64,000 nt of DNA from Acidianus brierleyi (GCF_003201835.2 NZ_CP029289.2:2178501-2242500), one strand, 5' to 3'; counted from the stretch's first letter, positions 9,476-18,878 are shown. The notes: generated by a model not told the origin, from the sequence alone. Program-made: numbers and translations.

Positions 9476-10273
9476 ATGCAAAGCGTTGCTGTTATAGGGA
9501 GCGGAAAAATAGGTTACGCTATATTAAACGCTATAAAATGCAATTTTAATGTAATAGCTACTGGTAGGAGGGAAGAAACTATAAATAAAGTAAAGTCTTT
9601 AGGTATTGAAGGTACAAAAGATAATGATTACGCTGTAAGGAAAGCCGACGTCGTAATTCTTAGCGTTAAGCCTCAGCATTTTTCTACTGTTCTTACGCAA
9701 GTTAATAAGGAATCTTGGAAAGGGAAAACTGTAATCTCCGTAATGGCAGGTATAAAATCGTCTACCCTTTCTTCTCTTCTACCTCAAACTGAGGTATATA
9801 GAGCAATGCCAAACATTAATGCGTTAGTTAACAAAGCTACTACGGCAGTAGCTGAAAGAGAAGGGGAAAATAAGGAAATTGTAGAGAAAATTTTTAGATC
9901 TATAGGCAGCGTGTATTGGATTCCAGAAGAGTTAATTGATGTATGGACAGCATTAATAGGAAGTGGTCCAGCTTTTATTGCAGAAATATTGGACGCGTTT
10001 GCTTTGGGAGCCGTTGCTTGCGGAATGCCAAGAGATTTGGCTTATGATTCAATATTAGATATGGTAAACGGTACGATAGAAATGTTGAGGTCTAATAAAT
10101 CTCATCCAGTTATATTGAGAGATCAAGTAACTACTCCTGCAGGAACCACTATAAGAGGGCTTATGACCATGGAATCTGAAGGAGTTAAGTCAGCAATAAT
10201 AAAAACTGTAGAAGCATCATACCAAAGATCAATTACTATAGGAAACGAAATTGACAAAAAATTTAGGATGTAA
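9476..10273 (+). CDS. proC: Pyrroline-5-carboxylate reductase
   Basis: A 265-residue enzyme that reduces 1-pyrroline-5-carboxylate to L-proline with NAD(P)H, the last step of proline synthesis. The N-terminal Rossmann motif is VAVIGSGKIG (residues 4-13). Also visible are ADVVILSVKPQ, MAGIKSSTL, YRAMPNINALV and the C-terminal family signature near residues 218-228 (RDQVTTPAGTTIRGL). Length is normal. It is a single gene flanked by intergenic DNA on both sides. Confidence 0.95.
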   Translation: MQSVAVIGSGKIGYAILNAIKCNFNVIATGRREETINKVKSLGIEGTKDNDYAVRKADVVILSVKPQHFSTVLTQVNKESWKGKTVISVMAGIKSSTLSSLLPQTEVYRAMPNINALVNKATTAVAEREGENKEIVEKIFRSIGSVYWIPEELIDVWTALIGSGPAFIAEILDAFALGAVACGMPRDLAYDSILDMVNGTIEMLRSNKSHPVILRDQVTTPAGTTIRGLMTMESEGVKSAIIKTVEASYQRSITIGNEIDKKFRM

Positions 10274-10721
10274 ATTTAGATATTTCATTATTGATAAAAT
10301 AATAAACCTATGCAAAACCTTAATTGAATTGTTCTTGATGGATTTTCTATATGAACAGTTTTTAAACGAAAAATCGTTAATTTAGAGATTCTCACAAATA
10401 ACTATAAAAATACTTTTTAATAGATTAGTAAATAAAACAAAATCGGATACTTTAGACCTCAGTTTCCGTTTTCAGAAATAATATCTACTTTGAAATTTCC
10501 CTAAAGTGCTATACTAGTATTTTCTAAAAGTTCTTATACTAGGATTTGGTTGTATATCCTTAAGTCTAAAGCTATAAACGTTTTGAAAGCAATAACGAAA
10601 ACTAGCGCATTTTCTGAAAGAAAACTTTGTATAAATCTAATTAAAGCTTCAATAAATCACTTATCTTGTTTCTTATAAAAGCTAAATAAAAAATTTAGTC
10701 AGAATTAAATTCCTTTGGATA
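10274..10721. other. Intergenic region, nothing recognised
   Basis: About 450 bp of AT-rich DNA between proC and the broken secreted-protein gene. No ORF with protein-like composition, IS end or structured GC-rich segment was seen. Confidence 0.4.
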
Positions 10722-11446
10722 TCATTTTTCATTAGGAAAATATGAAAGTAAGTAAATACTAGTATTGTAAACTTCATTTCCAAACCATATTTCTGCATTA
10801 ATAAGCTCCATACAGTTACCAGACGATGTGTTTGGCCAGTTTCCGATTTCATAGATATGATTTCCTACATTAATTATGTTTGAATATAGTTTGTTATCAA
10901 CTTCTATCTTAGAAGGTTCACGTGGCAGTATTGCGTAAAGTTTACCATTGTGGGAAACTAGATATGGAACGAGTGGCGTTGTTATCGTAAAATTAAGTTT
11001 AATAGTAACGTTTGTTAACCATGAATAAACTAATAATTCGTAATTACCAGGATTTAGATCTGATAATCTGGAAAACGCGTTGTAGAAAGCTGTGTTATTA
11101 GGAATTGGACACAAATAATCTATCTTTTTATAAAACCACATAGTCTGTCCAGGCTTAAACGTATAATTTTTTGGAATGATAATAGGACTCCCAAGTATCA
11201 CTCCTGTTGGTAATAAAGAATATGCCGAATCATTTAGTGGATTCAATATCTCAATATTTAGTGGATAACTTCCAAATAATTCTATTGTCGTGTTGGGTTT
11301 AAAAAATTCATCAGTAAGTATTATTATAGAGCTATTTCGAAGGTTAGTAAAGGAAACATTAACATAATAGTAAAATCCATTAAATCCTAGAGTTACATTC
11401 TCTGTAAAACCATTACGCGTTACAGTTAGTAGTTTACTTCCATTTA
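10722..11446 (-). pseudogene. C-terminal part of a split secreted protein gene (5' part at 55725-55893)
   Basis: The reading frame is open from the mobile-element border at 11446 down to the stop at 10722, so the protein was cut by the insertion; an internal TTG at 11246 is not a true start. The product is rich in Asn-x-Ser/Thr sites and aromatic beta-strand segments and lacks membrane helices, suggesting an extracellular glycoprotein. The ending (LINAEIWFGNEVYNTSIYLLSYF) vaguely resembles thermopsin-type proteins. Joined to 55725-55893 the gene would be 894 nt (298 codons) in one frame, with a single in-frame TAG at codon 11. The 5' half lies 44 kb away in opposite orientation because of an inversion. 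Confidence 0.8.
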
Positions 11447-11550
11447 GTGAACTGCCACGCCCTAACGGACGTGGCTTCCTGCTTCAAAGCCGAGGCTTGC
11501 CAAAGGTAGAGGTCTCAGCTCCACAGGCACTAAGGGTCGTTCCGACCCCG
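11447..11550 (-). ncRNA. Predicted TnpB guide RNA (omega/reRNA) scaffold, element A
   Basis: These 104 nt match the 3' segment of both complete TnpB elements almost exactly (42556-42659 and 50836-50939), although tnpB is absent here. In IS200/IS605 elements this end is transcribed as the TnpB guide RNA, and the DNA just beyond the element serves as guide. Here the guide would start TAAATGGAAGTAAACT, which is sequence of the broken secreted-protein gene. Transcription is inferred, not seen. Confidence 0.6.
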
Positions 11551-11722
11551 AGCACTAATGTGAACCCACAGTATCCCAATATGGGACTGTTGAATGGAGC
11601 AGAGGCGTACCACATAGACCCTCGCTTTAACCAAGGCGTCTCAGTGACGCTTACTCCGTCAGTGACTGCCATTAATAGAATATTTGAAAAATACGTATTT
11701 AAATGTAACCACAAAGGAGGCT

Positions 11723-12115
11723 CCTACGGCGATTTTCACGAACAACACTCCTAAACAAGAAGACAAGCTTTACAAGAGTAAAACTTTTATAAAGAGAACA
11801 AGAAAATAACACAAGCCGAAAGTGAACATGGGGATAAAACCCCGTTGGATAGGCTGGCTATACGTCCCCGCGATCTAACATGTGGGACAACATCCCGAGT
11901 AGGAGCGTGCAAAAATTTAAGGGGACGTTCTCATAGTTAGTTCGCACTATCTCCTAACAAAATTAACAATACAACGCGTATTATAGAAAAATTCAAGAAT
12001 CAGAAAAAGAGTATTACACATACAAAGTGAAGATCCTAAAGTTAACCTCTATCGAGTGGTTTCCTCGCCTCTTCAAGCTATCGCCTAGCCATGTTAGAGG
12101 CGAAGCATGTGGAGC
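11723..12115. other. 393-bp insert with GC-rich foldable segments in element A
   Basis: Comparison with element B (GGATAGCCTCCTTTG) shows that element A is split after GGATAG, and 393 bp of unrelated DNA lie in the gap. Two parts are unusually GC-rich for this genome. One (about 11814-11927) has GGGG-ATAAAA-CCCC and GGGA/TCCC hairpins enclosed by a CGTCCCC/GGGGACG pairing (11863-11869 with 11921-11927). The other (about 12066-12104) has a GCCTCT/AGAGGC stem. There is no plausible ORF. It may be a non-autonomous element or a structured RNA; I could not identify it. Confidence 0.5.
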
Positions 12116-12135
12116 CTATCCATCTCCACCCTTAC

Positions 12136-13343
12136 CGGTAGACCCAAAATCATATTAGAAAAAATATTTCTGGTAGGATAATATCGAATTTATAAAAGAT
12201 AAAGAAATTTATAAGAGTGTAAAGAATTGAAGAAAGGGTTTAAGGTGAGGGAGATGGAGTATTACCACGTGAGATAGGAAGATGGTAACACCCGGTCTCC
12301 CTCACCAAAATAACATTCAACAAATAGGATATAAATTACTTTCCATGTTGAACTTCCAAGGGGAAAAGGTAGATGAGGTAGCAAAAACTCTCATCTCCGC
12401 GTGTTTGTGGAACGATTCAGTAGAGAACAAGTCCAGAGCGTATGACGTATCCCCACAGACCGTGAGGAATTACGTAGAGAAACAAGGGATGGAAGTGATT
12501 GAAAAGCTATTGGAAAGAGCTAGGAAAATATCCTTAGAAGTACTGAAGGGAGTGAATGAGATAGATCTTTCAATAGACTGGACAACCAAGACGTGGTATG
12601 GGAAACCAGTGAAAGGGCTCGGGAGCTCTGAAAAAGGAAACTCGTGGAACTACGCAACTGCAACAACCAAGTATAAGGGGAAAGTACTTTTACTTGCCTT
12701 TATTCCGCAAGTGAACGGTATGACTAAGGACGAGATAGTGAAGGTTCTTGTGGAGCAAGTAATGGCAATGGGATTCAAGATAAGGTTGATAACTCTTGAC
12801 GCTGGTTTCTACACAGTTGATGTGCTCAATTTCATTTCACAGTTTAAGTATATAATTGCTGTCCCAGCTGGGGACGTGAAGGTGTTTGAGGAGTTTGACG
12901 GGGATTACACAACTAATAGTAAGTAGGAGGGATGAGCAGGTCAAGTTCAGGCTTCTCGTGTATAGCAAGGAAAAAGTGAGGAGAAAGAAGAGTCTTGTTT
13001 ATTTTGCTAGGGCTACTAATCTAGATCTGCCCAAGAGGGAAGTGTTGGATTTGTACAATAAGGTAAGAGGTCCCATAGAGACCTCTTATAGGAACATTAA
13101 GGCTTTTCTTCCATTTACTAGTTCTACTAAGTTTGTTTTCCGCACGTTGATCTTCGTGCTGGCCCTTGTACTCTACTCCTTATATACCATATTCAAGGGG
13201 GAGGTGGGGAGAGAGGAATTTAGATTATTATTAATTCTTTTATTTCCTGATTTATTCAATCCAGAGAATTTTACATTTAATATAATTGAAACACTTATTT
13301 ACACTATAGATTTATTTTTAAGGAGGTGATTTTGGGTCTACCG
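12136..13343 (+). mobile_element. ISH3/IS4-like insertion sequence, copy 1
   Basis: The terminal inverted repeats are CGGTAGACCCAAAATCA at 12136 and its complement ending at 13343, giving an element of about 1.2 kb with one transposase gene. The left flank is the loop of the TnpB left-end hairpin (TTAC on this strand), while the right flank is a broken MFS gene, so there is no target duplication. That shows recombination through this copy after insertion. A second copy lies at 55935-58435 and a MITE with the same ends at 15582-15925. Confidence 0.88.
12282..13329 (+). pseudogene. ISH3/IS4-like DDE transposase, frameshifted
   Basis: The N-terminal part (from ATG 12282) has a helical region, a first catalytic Asp in LSIDWTTKTW, a second in LITLDAGFYTVDVL and, in the second frame, the Glu in GPIETSYRNIKAFLPF. 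The frame breaks near 12924: the other copy (complement of about 56360) has five additional bases, AGGCA, at this point, so this copy carries a 5-bp deletion. The product would stop soon after the second Asp and lack the catalytic Glu. The C-terminus continues in the new frame to 13329. Family assignment is from the DDE spacing and general similarity to archaeal ISH3-type transposases and is moderately sure. Confidence 0.82.
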
Positions 13344-13880
13344 GATAATGAGGGGCATAGGTAAATAGATTTCCATTAAATATCCACTAGCACCTGCAGT
13401 AGCTTGAGAAGTTCTTGAAGCTATACCTTGAATACTTGAGGCAGCACCGAAATCTTCAGTAGATATCCCTTTCATGTTTACTGTAGATCTACTCGGAGAA
13501 CCAAAACCAGCTATGAGACTTCTGAGTATGTAAATAAAACTTCCTATAAAATACGGAGAAAACGGAATTAAAATTAATAAAGCACCGCTTAATATTCTAG
13601 TCCAAGAAGCTATATTCAATATGCTTATCCATTTAGATAAATTAGATGCAAAGAATGAGCCCAATGCAGTAGCTAAATATGATATGCTATAAATTATTCC
13701 TATGTCATAAGATGATATTTTATACATTAATTCAAACCATGCTGAAGCGTAATATTTTCCATTTTCTAGAAGTACTTTAGCGGTATCCAGGTCTTCTAAA
13801 GCTTGCTCAATCCATTCCTTATAATCCATTATGAAGATTATTTGGAAAAAGAAGTCATATAGCTTTCTATAGTGTTTCAT
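13338..13880 (-). pseudogene. Chimeric remnant: HEPN-domain start joined to a truncated MFS transporter
   Basis: Residues 18-50 (MDYKEWIEQALEDLDTAKVL onward to YYASAWF) are the typical start of a small HEPN-domain protein. From residue 51 the sequence becomes the C-terminal half of an MFS transporter (SYDIGIIYSISYLATALGSFF, then GFGSPSRSTVN), with membrane helices. The reading frame is cut at its 3' end by the ISH3-like element, which supplies the stop codon (CGG TAG). The join at about 13730 looks like illegitimate recombination between two unrelated genes. Such a fusion is not a known architecture and neither half is complete, so I treat it as debris. Confidence 0.7.
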
Positions 13881-13986
13881 AAGGTCTTAGATTCTGATTT
13901 CGGCAAACGATTTGAAAGTTAGAATAAAACCATTTTATGTCTTACTTTATCAAATTATAAATATATAGATAATAAATATGAATCAG

Positions 13987-15186
13987 TTATTTTATTTCTA
14001 GGTTATAATATTCCTTGAAAGTATATTTAAGGAAAGTAAATATAAGCATAACTACACTAACTAATACGTAAGTCCATCCAACTCCAATAATTTCTATTAA
14101 AATGCCCCCCAAAGGGCCGGAAAGTGTAGATAATCCGTTGGCTATTACTCCAATAAATCCAGTAGTCCTTCCCCAATATTCTTTATCTATATATCTTAGT
14201 AATGTGGCCGACGTTAATGTTGAATTGACTCCAGAAGAGAATAATATGAGGAAAGTAGGAATTAATGCAAGAAATATATTATTAATAAGGATGTATGATG
14301 CCAATGACGCTGATATTATTAGTCTAAATATTATTTGATAAAAGCCTAATTTTCCTTTATTTATTCTTAATGCAAATATCGATCCTACTACTATTCCTAT
14401 TTCAGCTGATATAAGTAGTGCACTAAAATAAATTGGCCCTTGATGTAAGACGTCTTCAACGTAAAATAATAGTAGTAATCCCTGCATTTCGAAGAATAAA
14501 TTATCCGTTGTAAGTATTGTAAACTGAGTTAACACTTTACTTCTCTTCACATAGTAAAACCCGTCAATAAGACTTTTCTTAAAACTATGCATCCTTTTTT
14601 CTTCAACATTCTCTGTAATATTCATAGATAATAAAAGAAATCCTACTACTACTAAAATAATTAATGATGGAGTTATTGAATATTTAAAGCTAATAGCAAG
14701 AAATATTCCTGCCAAAGCCTCCGCTAAAATCCTTAATGACCTAAGAGTAACTCTATTAATAGATGAGACCTTCCTATAATCCTTTTCATTCACATTTTCC
14801 TTAATCCATATACTTAAAATGATACTTGCTATATCAGAGGTAAAACCGGTTAATATAGCAAAAGTGTAAAATAGTAAAATAATAGTGAAAATATCGTTGT
14901 TAGCAAGTAAGGCAATTTGAGACAGGAATAAAATAGTAAAAAGCGTTATTATTAATCCCAAAAGTATTGTCTTCTTTTTCCTAGTTAAATCCATAAATGC
15001 TCCGGTAAAATAACTGAAAAAGTAAGCTAATGAAGAGAGACCTATTAGAATTCCAGTGAGTAAACTTGAACAAGTTAGCTTTGATATTATCCATTCCATC
15101 GTAAATATTGCAAGCGTTATATTGAAATTAATTAAATTAATTGACATTATATTATACAGAGCATTTTTCCAATTAGTTTTCGACAT
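13987..15186 (-). CDS. MFS transporter, drug/peptide exporter type
   Basis: A 399-residue polytopic protein with about twelve hydrophobic helices. A cytoplasmic loop motif AFMDLTRKKKTILLG after helix 2 is the MFS signature region, and there is a charged central loop (TENVEEKRMHSFKKSLIDGFYYVKRSK). It resembles the EntS/macrolide-efflux branch. Its start overlaps by 14 nt the end of an upstream radical-SAM gene fragment, so the two were probably one operon in which the transporter exported the modified product. The gene itself appears intact even though its partner is destroyed. Confidence 0.8.
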   Translation of the reverse strand: MSKTNWKNALYNIMSINLINFNITLAIFTMEWIISKLTCSSLLTGILIGLSSLAYFFSYFTGAFMDLTRKKKTILLGLIITLFTILFLSQIALLANNDIFTIILLFYTFAILTGFTSDIASIILSIWIKENVNEKDYRKVSSINRVTLRSLRILAEALAGIFLAISFKYSITPSLIILVVVGFLLLSMNITENVEEKRMHSFKKSLIDGFYYVKRSKVLTQFTILTTDNLFFEMQGLLLLFYVEDVLHQGPIYFSALLISAEIGIVVGSIFALRINKGKLGFYQIIFRLIISASLASYILINNIFLALIPTFLILFSSGVNSTLTSATLLRYIDKEYWGRTTGFIGVIANGLSTLSGPLGGILIEIIGVGWTYVLVSVVMLIFTFLKYTFKEYYNLEIK

Positions 15187-15581
15187 ATTCTACTATCTCT
15201 TTCATTTTTCTAAGATTTTCCTTAAAGCTTTTCCATTTAATATCATTAAGCATTATATCATTTAATTCAACTAAAAATCCTTCGTATAAACCTAAGTAAT
15301 AATTACAAGCATAATTATCTATGATAACTTTTCCATTTTCGCCAAACTTTAAATCGCCAAGGCACGCATTGCAAATTTTCATTATATCACATGTTCTACA
15401 TTGGTCTATATTAGTTTTTACATTCACGTACTTAAGAAAATTTTGAACTTTAAACAATCTATAATTATTTAATCCATTAATAATATTACCCATATAAAAT
15501 CTGTTATCGTATGAGAGCATATAACATGAGTATATATCACCATTTGGCATAATAGTTATATTACTAAATCCTGCACTGCAT
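15173..15581 (-). pseudogene. C-terminal SPASM part of a radical-SAM peptide maturase
   Basis: Only the auxiliary cluster domain remains. PCSAGFSNITIMPNGDIYSCYML is the usual SPASM opening, then CRTCDIMKICNACLGDLKF and a final Cys in NYACNYY give the cysteine pattern for auxiliary Fe-S clusters. The radical-SAM core with CxxxCxxC is missing, removed at the MITE border at 15582; the reading frame apparently entering from the MITE is accidental. With the overlapping MFS exporter this looks like the remains of a RiPP biosynthesis-and-export cluster. The missing half is not in this window. Confidence 0.75.
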
Positions 15582-15925
15582 GGTAGACCCAAAATCTTAT
15601 TAGTAAAAATAATTTTTATTTGTTATTAATGGTTCGTAAAGATTTAATGTAATTAGTTAGATAATTATATGATAATTTTTATAAATTTCCAAGTACCATA
15701 TTAGATTTTTTATATTTCCACACGATTAACTGAGAGATATTATTATAATATTAGAAAATGATAAAGATGTATATGATAGAATCTGTTTTATTTACATTGA
15801 TTATTTAATACATTATTCTTAATGCTCTTGATTATGAGTATAATGAAGTATGTTCCTTTACTTATGAAGAAAAAATATGAGGTTTAATGTTGAATTTATA
15901 TTTGTAATATGATTTTGGATCTACC
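15582..15925. mobile_element. MITE with ISH3-like inverted repeats
   Basis: A 344-bp AT-rich non-coding element with ends GGTAGACCCAAAATCTTATTA and, inverted, GGTAGATCCAAAATCATATTA, matching the ends of the ISH3-like IS in this window. It has no ORF and could be moved in trans by the full element. The left flank is the broken radical-SAM gene, the right flank (GTAAGGG) is the TnpB left-end hairpin; no duplicated target is present, so it took part in a rearrangement. Confidence 0.82.
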
Positions 15926-16217
15926 GGTAAGGGTGGAGATGGATAGCCTCCTTTGTAAAACTTATATACTTCTTTTTCAAATATTCTATTAATGGCAGTC
16001 ACTGACGGAGTAAGCGTCACTGAGACGCCTTGGTTAAAGCGAGGGTCTATGTGGTACGCCTCTACTCCATTCAACAGTCCCATATTGGGATACTGTGGGT
16101 TCACATTAGTGCTCGGGGTCGGAACGACCCTTAGTGCCTGTGGAGCTGAGACCTCTACCTTTGGCAAGCCTCGGCTTTGAAGCAGGAAGCCACGCCCGTT
16201 AGGGCGTGGTAGTTCAC
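15926..16217 (+). mobile_element. TnpB-less IS200/IS605-type element B
   Basis: The left-end segment (GTAAGGGTGGAGATGGATAGCCTCC) is followed by about 160 bp unrelated to tnpB and then by the 104-nt right end closing in a perfect hairpin (CCACGCCC-GTTA-GGGCGTGG) and TAGTTCAC at 16217. It is homologous to element A in inverted orientation. The right flank is the interrupted permease gene. ORFs read from this region on either strand are overprints. Confidence 0.87.
16114..16217 (+). ncRNA. Predicted TnpB guide RNA scaffold, element B
   Basis: This is the 104-nt right-end block shared with the tnpB-bearing copies, conserved although no protein is encoded here. If transcribed, the guide would begin AGTCAACGTAACCTTAGG, i.e. 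the permease gene just beyond the element. TnpB protein from 42571-43776 or 49719-50924 could serve it in trans. Confidence 0.6.
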
Positions 16218-17109
16218 AGTCAACGTAACCTTAGGAGGATTCGCTCTTTCAGTACTTACAAATAATATAGTATTAGGAGGTATAATAATAGTAATAACTG
16301 ATGTTTTTGTAGTAATTTTAGGATCGTCGTTCATTCATAAATTTGAGAGTTACGCTAGTGTTCTGTTAATTCTTTTAGGAATTTTTGTAACAGTTGAGGT
16401 TACAGCAAAGAATATACATACTCCTGCAGGAAGCTCGATTTCGTCTTTTTGGTTAGTTTTCCTAACTTCCTTCGGTGCAATATTAAGCTGGTCTCCTTAT
16501 GCAAGTGATTATAGTAAAGGAATTAACTTAAGTTTAAAGAAATCTTTACTTTACACTTCCTTTGGAGTAACTATTCCGAGCGTTTGGCTAAGTTACATTG
16601 GTTATCTTAGCGCATTAGCAATGGGAAAACCTTCACCAATTGCTGACGTTTTAGGAATTTTAGGTAAATATTTCATTGCAGGAGTATCAATAATGATTTT
16701 AGGAATTATATCAGCAGATGCGTTAAACCTCTATACAAATACAGTAGCATTAACGTCTATAGTTAAGACGAAGAAAAGGATAGCAACGTTAATAGCAGGA
16801 GTTTTAGGATTCATAATTTTTTACTTTGTTTATCAAAATTTTCTAAACTTTCTAATAAATTTCCTCAGTAGTCTAGGCTATTGGATTTCTCCTTGGATAG
16901 GCATATTAATAGCATATACAATGAAGAAAAAAGATTGGAAAATAGCATGGTTATCTTTTGCTGCTGCTATAATTTTAGGTTTACCTTTCATGAACCTTAA
17001 ACAGTATGGAATACCTTATGAAGGCCTTGTATCAAGTATTTTAGGAGGAATAGATATTTCTCAAATAATTATGCTGATAGTCTCAATTGTAGTGTATATG
17101 ATTCTCTAA
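16218..17109 (+). pseudogene. C-terminal part of a split NCS1 permease gene (5' part at 59675-59958)
   Basis: The frame is open from the element border: VNVTLGGFALSVLTNNIVLGG is followed by several membrane helices, LSWSPYASDYSKGI (the substrate-site helix of NCS1 nucleobase permeases), DALNLYTNTVAL and a C-terminal helix. The ATG at 16621 is internal and not a real start. Adding 59675-59958 gives 1176 nt (391 codons plus stop), with LGWFI joined to VNVTLGG exactly in frame across a TTTAT target site. NCS1 proteins take up cytosine, purines, uracil or related compounds; the exact substrate cannot be told. Confidence 0.88.
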
Positions 17110-17455
17110 AAGATAAATATTCTTTAATTGAAGTTTTTTATAATTTTAGTTAGTCTTGAACTTACACTCGCTTCATCGGCTAGTATGGAACTACAGAATT
17201 AAATACCGTATTAGGTTATGTACAAAGAGTAAGGAAATATCAGAAGTTAATAGTTCAAATTCCCTTATTTTTTCTATAAAGGTAAAATAACTTATTCACT
17301 CAGTGAAATTAATGGGATAGTAGAAGGCAGTATTTTAAAATCTATAAAATTTTAATATAAATTTTCGAGATTTATTCAAAACAAATGATGTAATACTAAT
17401 CTATGATTAAAAAGGAATTTTAAGGTGCAATTCCATTTATAAATAAAGGAGAATT

Positions 17456-17977
17456 ATGGCAATCATAGTTAGGAAAGTTCATAAGAAGGATGACGGCAGT
17501 ACAATTTGGATAAGAGTAGGAGAATCTCCTCCAGTAATAAAGGATGGGAATGTAATTGACGGTGGATTTTTTATAAGAGTTGGTGACGATAAGAGCGATA
17601 AAATAATTCGGTTATCCGACCAAGAGGCTTTAGATATAGCATATAGGATAATAGAGTCCTATAGGAGACACGTTAGGATTTTTACTAAACTGGACGAGCT
17701 ATCGTATGAGCAATATAAGAGAAGTAAGGAAGTTGTAAAAGAAGATGATGAAGAGGAGGAGATTAGGAAAATAGAAGAAAAAAAGAATTTAACTCCAGAT
17801 AAAATTGAAGGAGAATTGATAGATTATTTAATAGCTGCAGGTGGAGAAACAACTTTAGACAAAGTTAGGGAAGAGTTAGGAGAAGAATATGTTGCTTACT
17901 TAAAAACAATGAAGAATAAGGGAGTAAGAATTGAAGGAATCAAAGTTAGCCTAGACAAAGATTTTAAAAGTACTTAG
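17456..17977 (+). CDS. Conserved hypothetical protein, acidic linker and C-terminal helical domain
   Basis: A 173-residue soluble protein, family not recognised. The N-terminal ~75 residues alternate short strands (IIVRKVHKKDDGSTIWIRVG, GGFFIRVGDD) with a helix. A very acidic linker follows (about residues 100-112), then a ~55-residue C-terminal region (DKIEGELIDYLIAAGGETTLDKVREELGEEYVAYLKTM) that resembles a winged helix. A nucleic-acid-binding role is plausible but inferred. It converges on the membrane protein downstream with a 14-nt overlap. Confidence 0.55.
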   Translation: MAIIVRKVHKKDDGSTIWIRVGESPPVIKDGNVIDGGFFIRVGDDKSDKIIRLSDQEALDIAYRIIESYRRHVRIFTKLDELSYEQYKRSKEVVKEDDEEEEIRKIEEKKNLTPDKIEGELIDYLIAAGGETTLDKVREELGEEYVAYLKTMKNKGVRIEGIKVSLDKDFKST

Positions 17978-18878
17978 ATGATAATCCTGTCTTTAAAGAT
18001 TTTAAAGTAAAGTTATCTTTTATAAGATAAAGGAAATATAAAGTAGATATTATAAAGAATATTCCAGATATTTCTATATTTATAAACCTAAAGAAATACG
18101 ATATCAAAAGGAGATAAGGAATAGGATAAGCTTTACTATAGTTATACCTTGATGTTGAATATATTATACAATTAAAGAAGAACATTGCCATAATTCCTAG
18201 AGCAAAAGCGTGAATTTCTTCTCCCAAGAAGATTGAGGCTAAGGTTATAAAAAGCGATACAAAAACTACCGATAATCCATTTTTTATTATCTTTGAGTTA
18301 TAAAATAACCATACAAAATAACCTAAGAGAGAAAAAAATAAGAAATTATGGTAAATTGTTAATATTATTAAAATAAATATTGGCAATTGTTTTATGCCAA
18401 ATTTAGGTTTAGCTCCTACTGTTGCAGTAAATACGCCAATGTTTATTCCAAAAAGATAAAACAATAATCCTACCATTAAGATTGAGTATCCTAAATATGG
18501 ATAAAAAGACCAAGCAAGCAATGAGGAGAAAGGTGAAGCTAAAACTAATAGATTAATTGGAAATTTACTACCATAATGTATTACGTCTTTTAATCCCCAC
18601 AATTCATTAAATATTAATGATAACGATGCTATAGCTTGTAATGGATAAATAGGAATAGCTATAAGTACTAACGAAAGAATATGTAAAGGAAAATATTTCC
18701 TAGCCGGGAAAAAGAGTCTTAACAACATTCCAAAGAATAAGGAATAAGCTCCTATCATCATAAAATAAGGATGAAATGGCAATCCTTCTGCTAAGGATAT
18801 CCCTCCTAATGACCAATATATAATTGTCAGGATAATAAACGGTATGTTGACTCCCCACGGTTCTATTGCCTTTTTCAT
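17964..18878 (-). CDS. Polytopic membrane protein, unknown function
   Basis: A 304-residue hydrophobic protein with about nine to ten predicted membrane helices and few charged residues outside short loops. Conserved-looking polar positions include HPYFMMIGAYSLFFGMLLRLFF near the N-terminus and EEIHAF later; histidines within helices could bind a cofactor, as in NnrS-like proteins, but that is a guess. Its stop overlaps the end of the converging gene at 17977. Confidence 0.5.
   Translation of the reverse strand: MKKAIEPWGVNIPFIILTIIYWSLGGISLAEGLPFHPYFMMIGAYSLFFGMLLRLFFPARKYFPLHILSLVLIAIPIYPLQAIASLSLIFNELWGLKDVIHYGSKFPINLLVLASPFSSLLAWSFYPYLGYSILMVGLLFYLFGINIGVFTATVGAKPKFGIKQLPIFILIILTIYHNFLFFSLLGYFVWLFYNSKIIKNGLSVVFVSLFITLASIFLGEEIHAFALGIMAMFFFNCIIYSTSRYNYSKAYPIPYLLLISYFFRFINIEISGIFFIISTLYFLYLIKDNFTLKSLKTGLSSKYF

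Larger units (their letters stand above)
11447..12135 (-). mobile_element. TnpB-less IS200/IS605-type element A (interrupted)
   Basis: The right end at 11447-11550 is the same 104-nt block that ends the full TnpB elements, including the terminal hairpin (CCACGCCC/GGACGTGG arms with a TAAC loop) and the closing GTTCAC. The left part (about 12116-12135) carries the left-end segment GGTAAGGGTGGAGATGG. In between there is no tnpB, only about 170 bp shared with element B at 15926-16217 plus a 393-bp foreign insert. The outer left end was separated by the adjacent ISH3-like IS. ORFs in this segment are overprints of non-coding IS ends. Confidence 0.85.

Noticed and set aside
11497..11754. ORF starting MPKVEVSAPQ and its relatives at 15862-16167 (both strands)
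   Set aside because: They lie in the non-coding right ends of TnpB elements, are read in both orientations and recur wherever the 104-nt RNA block occurs; they are overprints.
16621..17109. A complete 162-residue membrane protein
   Set aside because: The frame continues without a stop to 16218 and the sequence matches the middle of an NCS1 permease; the ATG at 16621 is internal.
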